Assembly (NCBI GenBank): GCA_040505895.1
Contig: JBEVXU010000005.1
Span: 1-64,000 of the forward strand
Length of the DNA stretch: 64,000 nt
Origin: Vondammii sp040505895
Lineage (GTDB): Bacteria > Pseudomonadota > Gammaproteobacteria > Chromatiales > Chromatiaceae
Direction of reading: 5' to 3'
Shown here: in pieces, positions 16,723-26,279 of the stretch
How positions within the stretch are numbered: position 1 is the first letter of the stretch
How the letters are laid out: each line of letters begins with the position of its first letter
The notes under the pieces: generated by a model
The model's input: the letters and a program-made list of their open reading frames with translations, nothing else
What the model was told of the DNA's origin: nothing
Databases searched by the model: none
Position numbers and translations under genes: made by a program

Positions 16723-18690
16723 TTAAGAGGTGAGGAAACCAATCGACACCAGTGTCAACAGTGTTACGCCGATGATGATCAAGATTACGGCGAGGATATT
16801 TGAACCGCTCCGCATTCTCTTTGATGGTTTACTCACCAAATACTTCTCAAGCTCTCCACTCTTTTCCAGGCGCTCGTATTCCAACTTATGCTCGTGTTTG
16901 AACTCCTCAAGTGGCACGGCACCCGTGAATATAGTCGTACTCATCGGGAACTTGTCCGGACGGAAGTGAGCATTGAAGAAGTGCACCGTAAACAGGAAGA
17001 TAGTGGCCAACAAGGCCTCTTCCGCATGGATAATTGTCGCGATATTGAAGACAAATCCAGGCAAAACAATGGCCGTTTTGGTCGGGAAGAAGAGCATCAA
17101 CCCGCTGAAACCAATAACTGCCGCACCCCAGAAGGGGGCCCAGTAGTCAAACTTCTGCCAATAGGACCAGCGGTCGAAGCTGGGACGTTCAGCCTTGCCA
17201 AGGAACCAGCGGAACATCGCTTTGAGATCATCCCAATCCTGCCAGTTAGGTATCAGCGACGTCGGACCAAACCAGCGGAAACTCTTGCGGTTGACAACAA
17301 AGACGTTGTAGCCGGCAATGAGGACATGTGCCACAAACACACTCAACCAGATGGTCGCCGCTGTGCGGTGAATAATCGCTTCGATCTGGGGTCCGCCCAA
17401 CAAGTTGATAACAACCGACGCCCAATCCGTATGGGAGAACAGCAGGCTGGAGCCGGTCAAGACCAGTGTCATGGTGCTTAGCGCAAACAGCAGGTGAATG
17501 ATACGCCAGGCAACAGTGAAGCGTCGGACATAGACCGTCTCCTCTACACCCACTGGAGGAATATAGCCTTTGCCTTGCTTACGATCCTGATACTCTCTGT
17601 AGAACCAGAACATGACATGGGTCCAGAAGAACAGGAATACCACGACTATCAAGACCTGCATGAATTTTGTAGTTATCCATATACCAGGGTAACGATCGAA
17701 ATCATCGGCGTTGCCATGGGCATGAAAGCCAAGAAATCCCTCAGGTGCATCCTCATGACACTTCTGGCAGGTCTCCAATCTGTTATCCAGGTGTACGGTT
17801 GAGGTTGGGTCATCGATCTTTTTCAGTTCGTGACCACCATGGCAATCGTAACATTTTGCGGTATGAGTGTAGCCCAGTCGGTTAACCTGGCCATGGTATG
17901 AAGACATATAGGTCTTCAGTGAATCTTCGTGACAGCCGCCGCAATTTTGTGTGATAGCGAGTTTCATTGAATCTTCTTCCGTTGATTCAATATTGTGAGT
18001 GGAGTGACAATCTGAACAGACAGCAGCTTCACCGTTCTTATTATCCATCACCTCTTTACCGTGGATAGAGGTCATGTAGGCATTCTTCTGCTCTTCATGG
18101 CATTTGCCACAAACCTCCGGATTCCTCAGGCGATGTTCAGCACGTTGCTTGCTATCCAGAGTACCGATATTGTGAGGGGCATCATGGCAATCGTAGCAAG
18201 TCGCGTTGGTTCTGGATTGATCATCGAGACTGGGACGGGCATGAACCGAGTGCATATAGTTTTCAACCTGCTCCAGCACGGTATCCAATCGTTTATGCTC
18301 GGGATCCGGACTCTCTTTTTCCTCTTCCGCCGTCTCCTGATGGCAACGCACACAGCTGACGACAACAGGAATTTTTTCATCATGCTCACCTTTTTTCAGG
18401 CTGACATTGGTGTGGCAACCGGTACAATTTTCCTTACCATGCACACTGTGCTCGAACATCTCAGGATCGACGAAGATAAACTTGGTCGTGCCATCGTCAT
18501 ACTCCCAGACTTGTTCATCCTCATCATCATCAGCGTGGCACTTATTGCATTTTCTATTCGGAATCTTTTTCTTGACGGACGTTTTTTCTGCGGTCACTGA
18601 TGCCTTATCGATGTTCGCATGTACTGTACCAATACCCAGCGCAAACATAATAATCAGCATCACTGTCATGGCTTTGATTATTCTTCTCAT
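16723..18690 (-). CDS. Nonaheme cytochrome c fused to a b-type membrane cytochrome
   Basis: A 655-residue protein. After a signal or anchor (8-25) the periplasmic part carries nine CxxCH motifs, starting near 48, 89, 113, 165, 194, 225, 250, 280 and 308. A membrane part with about five helices follows (about 343-363, 396-416, 440-465, 512-532 and 550-570), with histidines suited to bind heme b, then a C-terminal helix (about 630-652). The membrane part resembles cytochrome b561/formate dehydrogenase gamma-type proteins. Such fusions oxidise or reduce quinone and exchange electrons with a periplasmic multiheme chain. No catalytic subunit is encoded next to it. The start has AGAGG upstream. The exact role (quinol oxidation towards the diheme cytochrome, or the reverse) cannot be told from the sequence. 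Confidence 0.85.
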   Translation of the reverse strand: MRRIIKAMTVMLIIMFALGIGTVHANIDKASVTAEKTSVKKKIPNRKCNKCHADDDEDEQVWEYDDGTTKFIFVDPEMFEHSVHGKENCTGCHTNVSLKKGEHDEKIPVVVSCVRCHQETAEEEKESPDPEHKRLDTVLEQVENYMHSVHARPSLDDQSRTNATCYDCHDAPHNIGTLDSKQRAEHRLRNPEVCGKCHEEQKNAYMTSIHGKEVMDNKNGEAAVCSDCHSTHNIESTEEDSMKLAITQNCGGCHEDSLKTYMSSYHGQVNRLGYTHTAKCYDCHGGHELKKIDDPTSTVHLDNRLETCQKCHEDAPEGFLGFHAHGNADDFDRYPGIWITTKFMQVLIVVVFLFFWTHVMFWFYREYQDRKQGKGYIPPVGVEETVYVRRFTVAWRIIHLLFALSTMTLVLTGSSLLFSHTDWASVVINLLGGPQIEAIIHRTAATIWLSVFVAHVLIAGYNVFVVNRKSFRWFGPTSLIPNWQDWDDLKAMFRWFLGKAERPSFDRWSYWQKFDYWAPFWGAAVIGFSGLMLFFPTKTAIVLPGFVFNIATIIHAEEALLATIFLFTVHFFNAHFRPDKFPMSTTIFTGAVPLEEFKHEHKLEYERLEKSGELEKYLVSKPSKRMRSGSNILAVILIIIGVTLLTLVSIGFLTS

Positions 18691-19305
18691 TCCGCAACCT
18701 CTTTACTATTTCTGATTTAATGCCACCCCATATTAATGGGATTCAGCATTACGTCCCCTACAGGTAAACACCAATGATGACTGGCGAGTCGGACCTGACC
18801 ATCTTAAGCTATCCTAGCCGTCCTGACACAACTGACGATATGAGCTATGTCAAAGTGAGCACTTTCCTCAACCGGATGATTAATTCCCGCTAACTATGGC
18901 GCATAGCCTCAAGTGATTTGACACGATTTGCATATGTCTACTTCTATCTCCGGCACTTCAGGCACAAGAGAAACCGCACGGCTAAATCGCTAGCGGAAAC
19001 CTGTCACACATACTGTGGTTTTCCGCCATATACGCCCGATCATAGCCCGTCATCAAATGGCAATCAATGAGATATAGCGTATTATTATTTAATGTTTTTC
19101 TGATGCGCCGTAGCAGTAATCAACTGATTTTTTAGAGTATTGCAGAGAGATATTTATAAAGCACGGCAATGCTGCCAATGCCTGGGATCTCTTTGTTCCA
19201 CGGGGTTACCGCAGCAGGCATTCAAGGCCTTCATCTACCGGATATGCTCTCCCATCCCCTATATTCTGCCTTCAGACAGTCGCATGTACAGCAGAGCAGC
19301 TCAGC
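18691..19305. other. 615-base gap between the nonaheme cytochrome and the Bat operon
   Basis: No coding region was recognised; a 77-codon open frame at 19140 overlaps batD and has no recognisable domain. The promoter of the minus-strand nonaheme cytochrome should lie near 18700-18800. A TTGACA hexamer occurs on the plus strand at 18918-18923 but has no good -10 partner. No repeat or strong hairpin stood out. Confidence 0.4.
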
Positions 19306-21066
19306 TCAGAGGTGACTTTTCTTCGGATAGAGCGGTGGAAGCCTGCTTGAATCGTCAACCGCATGCGGTTTAGCAGGCGGCAATTTTTTTACAGCTGATA
19401 ACAGCCCAGCCCCATCCCAGCTATCACCATCTTTATAGAGGTGACGATCAAGCTGTTGGATAAGCTCTCGCACCTCCACACCTTCAAACCGCTCCGCTAC
19501 ATCATCGAGCCCGGAAGGCGGGGCTTTTGACCACTCCACCCTCCCCCAGGCGATCAAAGCAGCACGTGCTCCACTAGGGTCATTGCGACCACAGGCCGTT
19601 CTGAAGCGCTTGCGGGCAGCTGCACTATCCACCGCCGGTACACTATCAGGTTCGATACTTTGATCGACGGATGAGCCGCTCCGCCACCATAGCAGCAGTG
19701 TAATCAGCCAGGCCAGAGCAAAGAGAGCAGCGATCCAGGGCCAGTAGCCGGGAGCTGCCCCAGACACCACTGTACTCACACCGGCAGGCGATGGTGAGGA
19801 TACCGATAACGGCAACGACCCAGAGGTTACTGATTCGTCGGCGGGTGGCCCGGCCGCTATCGGCGTATCAGTAGCCGGCACCACCTGCAGACGACGAGCG
19901 GGCAGAACACGCCGTTCCAGCCGGTCATTTTCGACGTCCCACCACTCCACTACCACCTCAGGCAACTCCAAGGAACCCGGGCGGGTGGGAATATAGGCAA
20001 TTTTCTGCTGCCGCCGCCCGATAACCCCCTTGTCACCCTCGGTTTCAGTTGTCAGCTCAGCCCTATCCGGATAGCTGTTGACCCCTGGCGGTGATGTCTC
20101 TGTCAGATCAGGGAGTTGTGCCGCTGTCAGCCCCTGTACCGTCAACGACAGGGTTCGGGTCAAAGGGTCACCCACCCGAATTCTATCCCCCTCTTCACTC
20201 CAACTCTCACTCAGCTCAACCGCTGTCGCCGGTAGCCAATACTTTCCGCCCGCCTCCACCGGCTGAGACCGCACCTCTACCGTCAGCGGCTTACCTCGTA
20301 TCATTACCTTCTTGGTAGTGGGAAAGAGATCGCCGAAGGGATCGTTACCAAAGATACGCCCTGAGCGTGAGCGCTGCCGTCGGTGATCAGGAACCTGGCC
20401 GTCGAACACCGGCGCTGCAATCTCCGTCTGACCACTGGATTGAGGAAAGAGCGCATAGAGGCGCTCAAATACCTGATATTTACGCCCACCCCGATAGGTA
20501 GTGAACCGACGATCCTTGCCAATACGCTGCACCAATACCTGCTCCGCCGATGGATCACTGAGTGAACCCTTGCTGATATCGACACCATGAAAAAGCCGAA
20601 CCCGCAGCAGCAGTTGTGCCTGCACATAAGGGTTTGTCGACAGCGCTTCACTCTCGATAAATATATCTGCACGGTCATCCAGTGAAGGGGCTGAAGCCTT
20701 CTCAACTTTCAGCTTCAGGGTAGGACTTTGCTGAGTACCGATCGGCAGAGAAGGGATCTCCAGCTCACCCATCCGTTTTGGGCTAAGCGTAATTGTCCAG
20801 CGGGTACGGGCATTGGCGCGACCGTTGATGATACTCAGTTGGCTACTGCTGTTGGTGCCGAGCAGATCAAAGTCCCTTTCCAGTGGCGAGGTATCGGGTT
20901 GGCTGTTGCTCTGACCCTCCACTTCCAGAGTAAGTTGCACTGTCTCACCCTCTCTTATCACCTGACGATCAAGAGAGGCATCCACAGCAGCCTGAGCAGT
21001 ACTCAGGGCCATCGTTAGCAGAGTAAGCAGCAGGCCGACAAATAATAGAAACGGATATCTTCTCAT
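19306..21066 (-). CDS. batD: BatD-family membrane protein
   Basis: About 586 residues. A signal peptide (to about 27) is followed by a long periplasmic beta-rich region built of repeated immunoglobulin-like parts, as in BatD/oxygen-tolerance proteins. A single helix lies near 425-445 (YWPWIAALFALAWLITLLLWW) and a cytoplasmic tail follows. The ATG at 21066 overlaps the upstream stop (TGATG); a GTG at 21069 is an alternative. It is the last gene of the Bat operon. Bat proteins form membrane complexes with MoxR ATPases and are linked to stress or oxygen tolerance in some bacteria; the molecular activity is not established. Confidence 0.85.
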   Translation of the reverse strand: MRRYPFLLFVGLLLTLLTMALSTAQAAVDASLDRQVIREGETVQLTLEVEGQSNSQPDTSPLERDFDLLGTNSSSQLSIINGRANARTRWTITLSPKRMGELEIPSLPIGTQQSPTLKLKVEKASAPSLDDRADIFIESEALSTNPYVQAQLLLRVRLFHGVDISKGSLSDPSAEQVLVQRIGKDRRFTTYRGGRKYQVFERLYALFPQSSGQTEIAAPVFDGQVPDHRRQRSRSGRIFGNDPFGDLFPTTKKVMIRGKPLTVEVRSQPVEAGGKYWLPATAVELSESWSEEGDRIRVGDPLTRTLSLTVQGLTAAQLPDLTETSPPGVNSYPDRAELTTETEGDKGVIGRRQQKIAYIPTRPGSLELPEVVVEWWDVENDRLERRVLPARRLQVVPATDTPIAAGPPADESVTSGSLPLSVSSPSPAGVSTVVSGAAPGYWPWIAALFALAWLITLLLWWRSGSSVDQSIEPDSVPAVDSAAARKRFRTACGRNDPSGARAALIAWGRVEWSKAPPSGLDDVAERFEGVEVRELIQQLDRHLYKDGDSWDGAGLLSAVKKLPPAKPHAVDDSSRLPPLYPKKSHL

Positions 21067-22943
21067 CACTCTTCACCCTGCTGTCGCTGTAGGTGCTCCA
21101 ACATAAATTTCCGCCGTAACAGCCCTGCAGGGTCATCCGGCACCTGCCGCAACCACTGCTCGAGTGCGAGATCACGCTCCTTCAGTGGAGACTGGTCATC
21201 CGTAACACCATGCAGTTTTTCGATCGGCTTCCCTCTCTCCTTTGACGGCTTAACATCATGGCGTGCAGCTGCAGCTGAATCCTGAGATGTTTCATTCTCC
21301 TCTTCCCGCCCTATAGAATCGGGAGAATCAGCATCTCCATGTTCCTGAGCTGCACTCTCATCCTCCCCTTGGGACTGCTGTTTACCATCGGCACTATCTT
21401 CATCACTCCCCTCATCGCCCTGAGGTGCATCCGTCTTCTCCTTTTCCCCGGTTGATGAGTCGGTAGGTGAACTTTGCTCCTTGCTTTCGTTCTGCTCCCC
21501 TTCGCCATGCTCTCCCTGCTTATCCTGCTGTGGCCGCTCCCCGTTTTCATCCCGCGAGCCACCCTCACCTTCACCCTGCTCTTTTTTCTGCTGCTGTCGC
21601 AACAGTTCCTCCAGCAACTGCTTGTTGAAGAGTGCATCTTTATTTCCCGGCAGTACTTTCAAGGCGGCATCATAACTCTCCAGTGCCTGTTCAAGTGCAC
21701 CGCTTTTAGCCAAAGCATTGCCACGGTTGTAGAGGGCGTCACCACTCTGGGCGGCAGCCAGGGCTTCAGCCGCCCCCGGATAGTCACCCGCCTGGTAGTG
21801 TGCAGCCGCCCGCCAATCCGGTTGTTGAAAAAGAGTGGAGGCAGTAGCAGCATCACCGGCAGCCAAAGCAGCAGCGGCTTTTTGATCAGGTCGACTCCAC
21901 AGGCCACTCCAATCAAAGGCGTGGGCTGGAGCTGGAGGCAACATTACTGTGACAAAAAAAAGAGTGAGCCAACCCCGACGAAAACCTGCTGATACCAGCA
22001 ACAACAGTGGTAACAGCAGCCATGGTCCTTGCTCCAGCCATCTTTCGATACCACCCTGCTGCCGCTCCGCTTCATCCACAGTACGGTTGGCAGCAGTCGC
22101 AAGAAGAAGCTCCAGATCCCTGCCACCGGCGGTAATTGGGGTGAATACCCCACCCCCGGCCCCGGCGAGACCGTTTAATCCTGACCTATCCAGACGGGCA
22201 ATCTCAGGCCTGTCATCACTGTATGAGCCGGGTACAGGGGCACCTTCAGCGGTGCCCACTCCCAACACCGATAGACGCACTCCACGGTCGCGCAGCCGAG
22301 CCACCAGAGGCAGACTGCCGGCAAGATCAGAGATACCATCACTTATCAGCAGTATCTCGCCACTGCCACTACCACCCCGGGAAAGCAGCTCTTCGGCCAA
22401 CATCAGAGCCGGCAACAAGTTATCCCCCTCGGCGGGAACAATATCCACCGACAACACCGGCACCATAGCAGCAATAGTTTCAGTATCGTCAGTCAACGGT
22501 GTCACCAGATGAGGCTCACCGGCAAAAACCACCAGAGCAGTGCGCCCCTCACGACTCTTCTCAAGTATATCCTGGAGCTTGAAGCGCGCTCGCTCAAGAC
22601 GGCTCGGCTTGAGATCCTGGGCATTCATTGATGGCGACAGATCGAGTAACACAACACGGGAGAGTGCCACCTGGAACAGCGGCTGCGACTGACGTTCCCA
22701 TACCGGGCCGCTAAGTGCCATCACCGCCAGCAGCCAGCCAATCGCCAGCAGCAACAGAGGTAATCGGCGAGGTCTACCACCGGCCTCCAGCAGGAGGTGG
22801 GGCAGTAACTCTGAATCGCAAACCTCCCGCCAAGAGCCGCCTTCACTACGTCGCCTCCACAGGATGATCAGCAGTGTGAGCGCCGGAAGCAACGCCAGAA
22901 ACCACCAGGGTCGGAGGAAGTGGAAATCAGCCAAAGAGATCAC
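21066..22943 (-). CDS. BatB/BatC-like vWA and TPR membrane protein
   Basis: A 625-residue protein that joins two Bat functions. Two N-terminal helices (about 14-29 and 61-77) precede a vWA domain with MIDAS DLSPSM at 101-106. A helix pair near 300-335 follows, then a TPR segment (about 370-455, with ALYNRGNALAKSG and ALESYDAALKV). A long low-complexity tail (about 460-590) is rich in Glu, Gln, Asp and Ser. In many genomes the vWA (BatB) and TPR (BatC) parts are separate genes. It overlaps batA by 4 bases. The acidic tail is probably disordered and cytoplasmic or periplasmic depending on topology, which was not settled here. Confidence 0.86.
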   Translation of the reverse strand: MISLADFHFLRPWWFLALLPALTLLIILWRRRSEGGSWREVCDSELLPHLLLEAGGRPRRLPLLLLAIGWLLAVMALSGPVWERQSQPLFQVALSRVVLLDLSPSMNAQDLKPSRLERARFKLQDILEKSREGRTALVVFAGEPHLVTPLTDDTETIAAMVPVLSVDIVPAEGDNLLPALMLAEELLSRGGSGSGEILLISDGISDLAGSLPLVARLRDRGVRLSVLGVGTAEGAPVPGSYSDDRPEIARLDRSGLNGLAGAGGGVFTPITAGGRDLELLLATAANRTVDEAERQQGGIERWLEQGPWLLLPLLLLVSAGFRRGWLTLFFVTVMLPPAPAHAFDWSGLWSRPDQKAAAALAAGDAATASTLFQQPDWRAAAHYQAGDYPGAAEALAAAQSGDALYNRGNALAKSGALEQALESYDAALKVLPGNKDALFNKQLLEELLRQQQKKEQGEGEGGSRDENGERPQQDKQGEHGEGEQNESKEQSSPTDSSTGEKEKTDAPQGDEGSDEDSADGKQQSQGEDESAAQEHGDADSPDSIGREEENETSQDSAAAARHDVKPSKERGKPIEKLHGVTDDQSPLKERDLALEQWLRQVPDDPAGLLRRKFMLEHLQRQQGEE

Positions 22944-23941
22944 TGAGCCGCCCCCTGTTGTAGCGGCGACCGCAAAGCGGCGAGAGCAAAGATCATGCTC
23001 AGCAACAGAGCAGCGCCCAGGGGCCAGGGGTAGAGGGAGGTAATCGGGCGCACTACCCGACTGCCCCCCGCCGCAGGTTCGAGAGTATCGATCTGTCGGT
23101 AGACCGCCTGCAGCGCCTCCAGGTCACGGGCGCGGAAGTAGTGCCCACCAGTGGTATCAGCGATATAGGTGAGCATCTCCTCATCCAGGTCGGCGGAGGG
23201 ATTGACGGTACGACTGCCAAACAGCCCCCGCACCCGCATCCTCTCCGCACCAATACCGATGGTATAGATCTTCAATCCTGCTTGGGCCGCCAAATCCGCC
23301 GCCTGACGGGGCGGTACCCGACCGGCGGTGTTGGCTCCGTCGGTCAACAGAATCAGTACTGCCATCCCCTCCGGGGCCTGGCGCAGACGTTTGATTGCCA
23401 ACCCAATGGCATCACCGATGGCGGTCTCCCGGCCGGCAATACCGATCATCGCCTGGTCAAGTAGGTGACGCACAGTGGTACGGTCAAATGTGAGGGGTGC
23501 TTGAAGGTAAGCTTGACTGCCAAAGAGGATGAGACCGACACGATCCCCCTGCCGCCGCTCGATAAATGCTCCCGCCACCTTTTTGACTACATCAAGACGG
23601 GTCACCTGCTCACCTCCAATATCGAGGTCGGGACTCTCCATACTGCCTGAGAGATCCGCCGCCAGTATCAGATTGCGGCCGGTCTCGGGCAGCTCTGTAG
23701 GCTCTCCCAGCCATTGGGGACGGGCGGCAGCGGTAAGCAGTAGCAGCCAAATCAGTAGCAGAACAGACATACGCACCGGAGACAAACGGTCAGAAGCACT
23801 CTCAGCCGCCGCCTCCAACGCCGGAGCAAAGGGGGCATAGAGTACGCCACCGCTGGTAGGTGTTGCTGTCGGCATCCAGTGGCGCACCAGCCAGGGCAGT
23901 GGTATCAGCAGGAAGATCCAGGGCCAGGCAAAGTGGATCAT
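22940..23941 (-). CDS. batA: BatA-like vWA membrane protein
   Basis: A 333-residue protein with helices at the N terminus (about 5-20 and 57-72) and C terminus (about 308-325) holding a vWA domain between them. The MIDAS is DLSGSM (96-101) and the second metal loop is LLTDGANTAG near 207. This is the standard BatA layout. It overlaps the DUF4381 gene and the BatB/C gene by 4 bases each (ATGA), so the operon is translationally coupled. It probably binds the MoxR ATPase encoded three genes upstream, by analogy with other MoxR-vWA pairs. Confidence 0.9.
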   Translation of the reverse strand: MIHFAWPWIFLLIPLPWLVRHWMPTATPTSGGVLYAPFAPALEAAAESASDRLSPVRMSVLLLIWLLLLTAAARPQWLGEPTELPETGRNLILAADLSGSMESPDLDIGGEQVTRLDVVKKVAGAFIERRQGDRVGLILFGSQAYLQAPLTFDRTTVRHLLDQAMIGIAGRETAIGDAIGLAIKRLRQAPEGMAVLILLTDGANTAGRVPPRQAADLAAQAGLKIYTIGIGAERMRVRGLFGSRTVNPSADLDEEMLTYIADTTGGHYFRARDLEALQAVYRQIDTLEPAAGGSRVVRPITSLYPWPLGAALLLSMIFALAALRSPLQQGAAQ

Positions 23942-24402
23942 CGGGCCACCTTGTTTTCACGGATCCAACGGGCGACAAGGGTTTGCAACCCCGTGTCATC
24001 GATATTGCCGTCACTTTTAAAAGGAGCATCAAGGAGGCAGCGTCCGGCACCACGCTTGAACTCTCCACCACCCCCATGGTTATCAAGAAACTCAAGCCAC
24101 GCTTCCCCTGCCAGACCCGCCACACCCTTATCGGGATGGGAGGCGATAGCATAGCGGCGCAACAGCAGCGCCAGCGAGGAGAGCCGTTGCTGGGGATCTC
24201 TAACACCGCGTTGCAGTTGACGTAATTCCCTTAAGGCGGCACGTCGAACAATATTTCGCCGCCACCAGTAAGCGATCAAAAAGATCAGCAGAATCACAAG
24301 CAGGGCGACCAGCCACCAGCCCGGTGCCGGAGGCCACCAGGAGATGGGATCGGGCAGATGCAGGGGGCGCAGTGACTGCAGCGGATCGGTAGTGGTGTTC
24401 AT
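23938..24402 (-). CDS. DUF4381-family small membrane protein
   Basis: A 154-residue protein with one helix (about 28-46, WWLVALLVILLIFLIAYWW), a proline-rich N terminus (PISWWPPAPGWW) and a basic soluble region. This matches DUF4381 proteins, which occur almost only in Bat operons between DUF58 and BatA. Its function is unknown. It has 4-base overlaps on both sides. Confidence 0.83.
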   Translation of the reverse strand: MNTTTDPLQSLRPLHLPDPISWWPPAPGWWLVALLVILLIFLIAYWWRRNIVRRAALRELRQLQRGVRDPQQRLSSLALLLRRYAIASHPDKGVAGLAGEAWLEFLDNHGGGGEFKRGAGRCLLDAPFKSDGNIDDTGLQTLVARWIRENKVAR

Positions 24403-25310
24403 ATCCGCCTTCCATGCTTCGCCATACCCCGGCGCAACGCATCCACCGTCTCCTCTGCTGTAGACAGTTCCATCAGCGGTAAGCCATAGCGGCGTGACAG
24501 CAGTTGTAACCGCTGCTGCCGCTGCTCAAAGCCACTTCGCCAACTATCAACAACTACCGATGACGCAGTATTCAGCTCTATTTGATGTCCCGGCGTCCCT
24601 AGACGATAACGCCCGGCCCGAGGCGGTAACAGCTCCAGCGGATCATGGATAAAACCGAGTAACACATCGCAATGACGAGAGAGTGAAGAGAGGTGATGCT
24701 CTCCCTCCTCACCCAGTTCTGAAAAGTCACTGAGCAGTAGAACCATGCTGCCTGGATGAGCAACCCGACGAAGCTGCGCCAGCGCCTGATCAAGACGTCC
24801 GTCAACGACTTCGCCAGGTGCTGTCGGTTGCTGCTGTTCGAGTACCTTCAGTAGTGCTAGAACACCCTTCTGGCGGGAACGGGGAGGGATAATACTGTGT
24901 CCCTCGACACCACTGACCACACCGCCGACCCGATCACCTGCACGGACGGCAGACCAGGCAACGAGGGCGGCGGCACGGGCCGCCAACACCGACTTGAACT
25001 GCTGTCGGCTACCGAAGTACATCCCTGGGTGAAAATCGGCCAGCAGCAGTACCGGCCGCTCACGTTCTTCACGAAACAGCTTGGTGTGAGTGCGGCCACG
25101 GCGGGCCGTCACCCGCCAGTCGATGGTGCGAATATCATCTCCCGGCTGATAGGCGCGTACTTCATCAAACTCCAGGCCGCGGCCACGGTAAACCGAGAGG
25201 TAGCCACCGGACTGAGCTGAGAGTGAACTGCGCTGGGAGCCCAATACCAGACCACGGGAGTTACCCCGAAGCCGGATCAGTTCATCCAGTGTGGCGTGTA
25301 CGGCAGACAT
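24399..25310 (-). CDS. DUF58-family protein of the Bat operon
   Basis: A 303-residue protein with the DUF58 signature: SGGYLSVYRGRGLEFDEVR, then YQPGDDIRTIDW and ARRGRTHTKLFREER (about 34-84). The later part is vWA-like (LLADFHPGMYFG near 90, with D and G in a degenerate metal site). DUF58 proteins always accompany MoxR ATPases and probably adapt them to client proteins. It starts at the ATG at 25310, 3 bases after the moxR stop. Confidence 0.9.
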   Translation of the reverse strand: MSAVHATLDELIRLRGNSRGLVLGSQRSSLSAQSGGYLSVYRGRGLEFDEVRAYQPGDDIRTIDWRVTARRGRTHTKLFREERERPVLLLADFHPGMYFGSRQQFKSVLAARAAALVAWSAVRAGDRVGGVVSGVEGHSIIPPRSRQKGVLALLKVLEQQQPTAPGEVVDGRLDQALAQLRRVAHPGSMVLLLSDFSELGEEGEHHLSSLSRHCDVLLGFIHDPLELLPPRAGRYRLGTPGHQIELNTASSVVVDSWRSGFEQRQQRLQLLSRRYGLPLMELSTAEETVDALRRGMAKHGRRI

Positions 25311-25313
25311 ATT

Positions 25314-26279
25314 TTATGGCGAGGGAACGCGACTAAGAAGCTGCTCTATACAGTAATCTGGAGTGATACCATCCGCCTCGGCCTCAAAACCGAGCAACAG
25401 CCGGTGTCGCAAGGCATCCGGAGCGATTTGCTGTACATCTTCCGGTGTAACGAAGTCGCGACCGGCAAGCCATGCCAATGCACGCGCACCTCGCTCTATA
25501 GCAATAGCGCCTCGGGGACTGGCACCCCAGCGAATCCAGCCTGCCAGGTCACTACCATAGTGTTGAGGCGATCGTGTCGCCTCCACCAGTTCGATAATGT
25601 ACTCCTCTACCGTCTCCGCCAAGTGGAGCTCCATCACCTCACGACGGGCGGCAAAAACACTCTCCTGAAGAAGACGCTGTGACGCTTCACCCTGGTGAGA
25701 GTTGCCTAGTGCTTCTTCACGGGCCAGCGCCAGAATATGATGACTCGCTTTACGATTAGGGTAACCCACCATGACATGCAGCATAAAGCGATCCAACTGC
25801 GCCTCCGGCAGAGGGTAGGTGCCCTCCTGTTCAATCGGATTCTGGGTCGCCATCACCAGAAACAGTTCAGGCAAAGGATAGGTCTTGGCACCGACAGTCA
25901 CCTGCCCCTCTCCCATCGCCTCCAGTAGCGCAGACTGCACCTTTGCCGGTGCCCGGTTGATCTCATCCGCCAATAGAATATTGTGGAACAGTGGCCCCTG
26001 CTGAAAGCGGAAGCTGCCATCTTCGGGCCGGTAGACATCGCTACCGGTAAGATCGGCGGGCAGTAGATCGGGAGTGAACTGGATTCGGTGAAAATCCGCT
26101 TCCAACCCCGACGCGAGACTTTTCACCGCCCGCGTCTTGGCTAATCCCGGTGCGCCCTCCACCAACAGGTGACCATCCGCCAGCAGGGCGACAAGTAGCC
26201 GATCGACCAGAGCTTCCTGACCGATAATAAGTTGTTCAATATGGCTTTTTAGTTGATCTATCGAATCCTGATGTGTCAT
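25314..26279 (-). CDS. MoxR-family AAA+ ATPase of the Bat operon
   Basis: About 321 residues. Walker A GAPGLAKT is near 42-49, Walker B ILLADEINRAP near 101-111, and sensor 1 lies in MATQNPIEQEGTYPLPEAQLDRF near 145-167, the most conserved MoxR block. The ATG at 26279 was preferred over an in-frame GTG at 26288 because GGAAGAG sits just before it. It is the first gene of a six-gene operon (MoxR, DUF58, DUF4381, BatA, BatB/C, BatD). MoxR ATPases are chaperone-like and remodel partners through vWA proteins. The length and motifs are complete. Confidence 0.92.
   Translation of the reverse strand: MTHQDSIDQLKSHIEQLIIGQEALVDRLLVALLADGHLLVEGAPGLAKTRAVKSLASGLEADFHRIQFTPDLLPADLTGSDVYRPEDGSFRFQQGPLFHNILLADEINRAPAKVQSALLEAMGEGQVTVGAKTYPLPELFLVMATQNPIEQEGTYPLPEAQLDRFMLHVMVGYPNRKASHHILALAREEALGNSHQGEASQRLLQESVFAARREVMELHLAETVEEYIIELVEATRSPQHYGSDLAGWIRWGASPRGAIAIERGARALAWLAGRDFVTPEDVQQIAPDALRHRLLLGFEAEADGITPDYCIEQLLSRVPSP

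Noticed and set aside
16888..17481. A 197-codon plus-strand open frame inside the multiheme gene
   Set aside because: It is antisense to the membrane part of the nonaheme cytochrome and has no recognisable domain.
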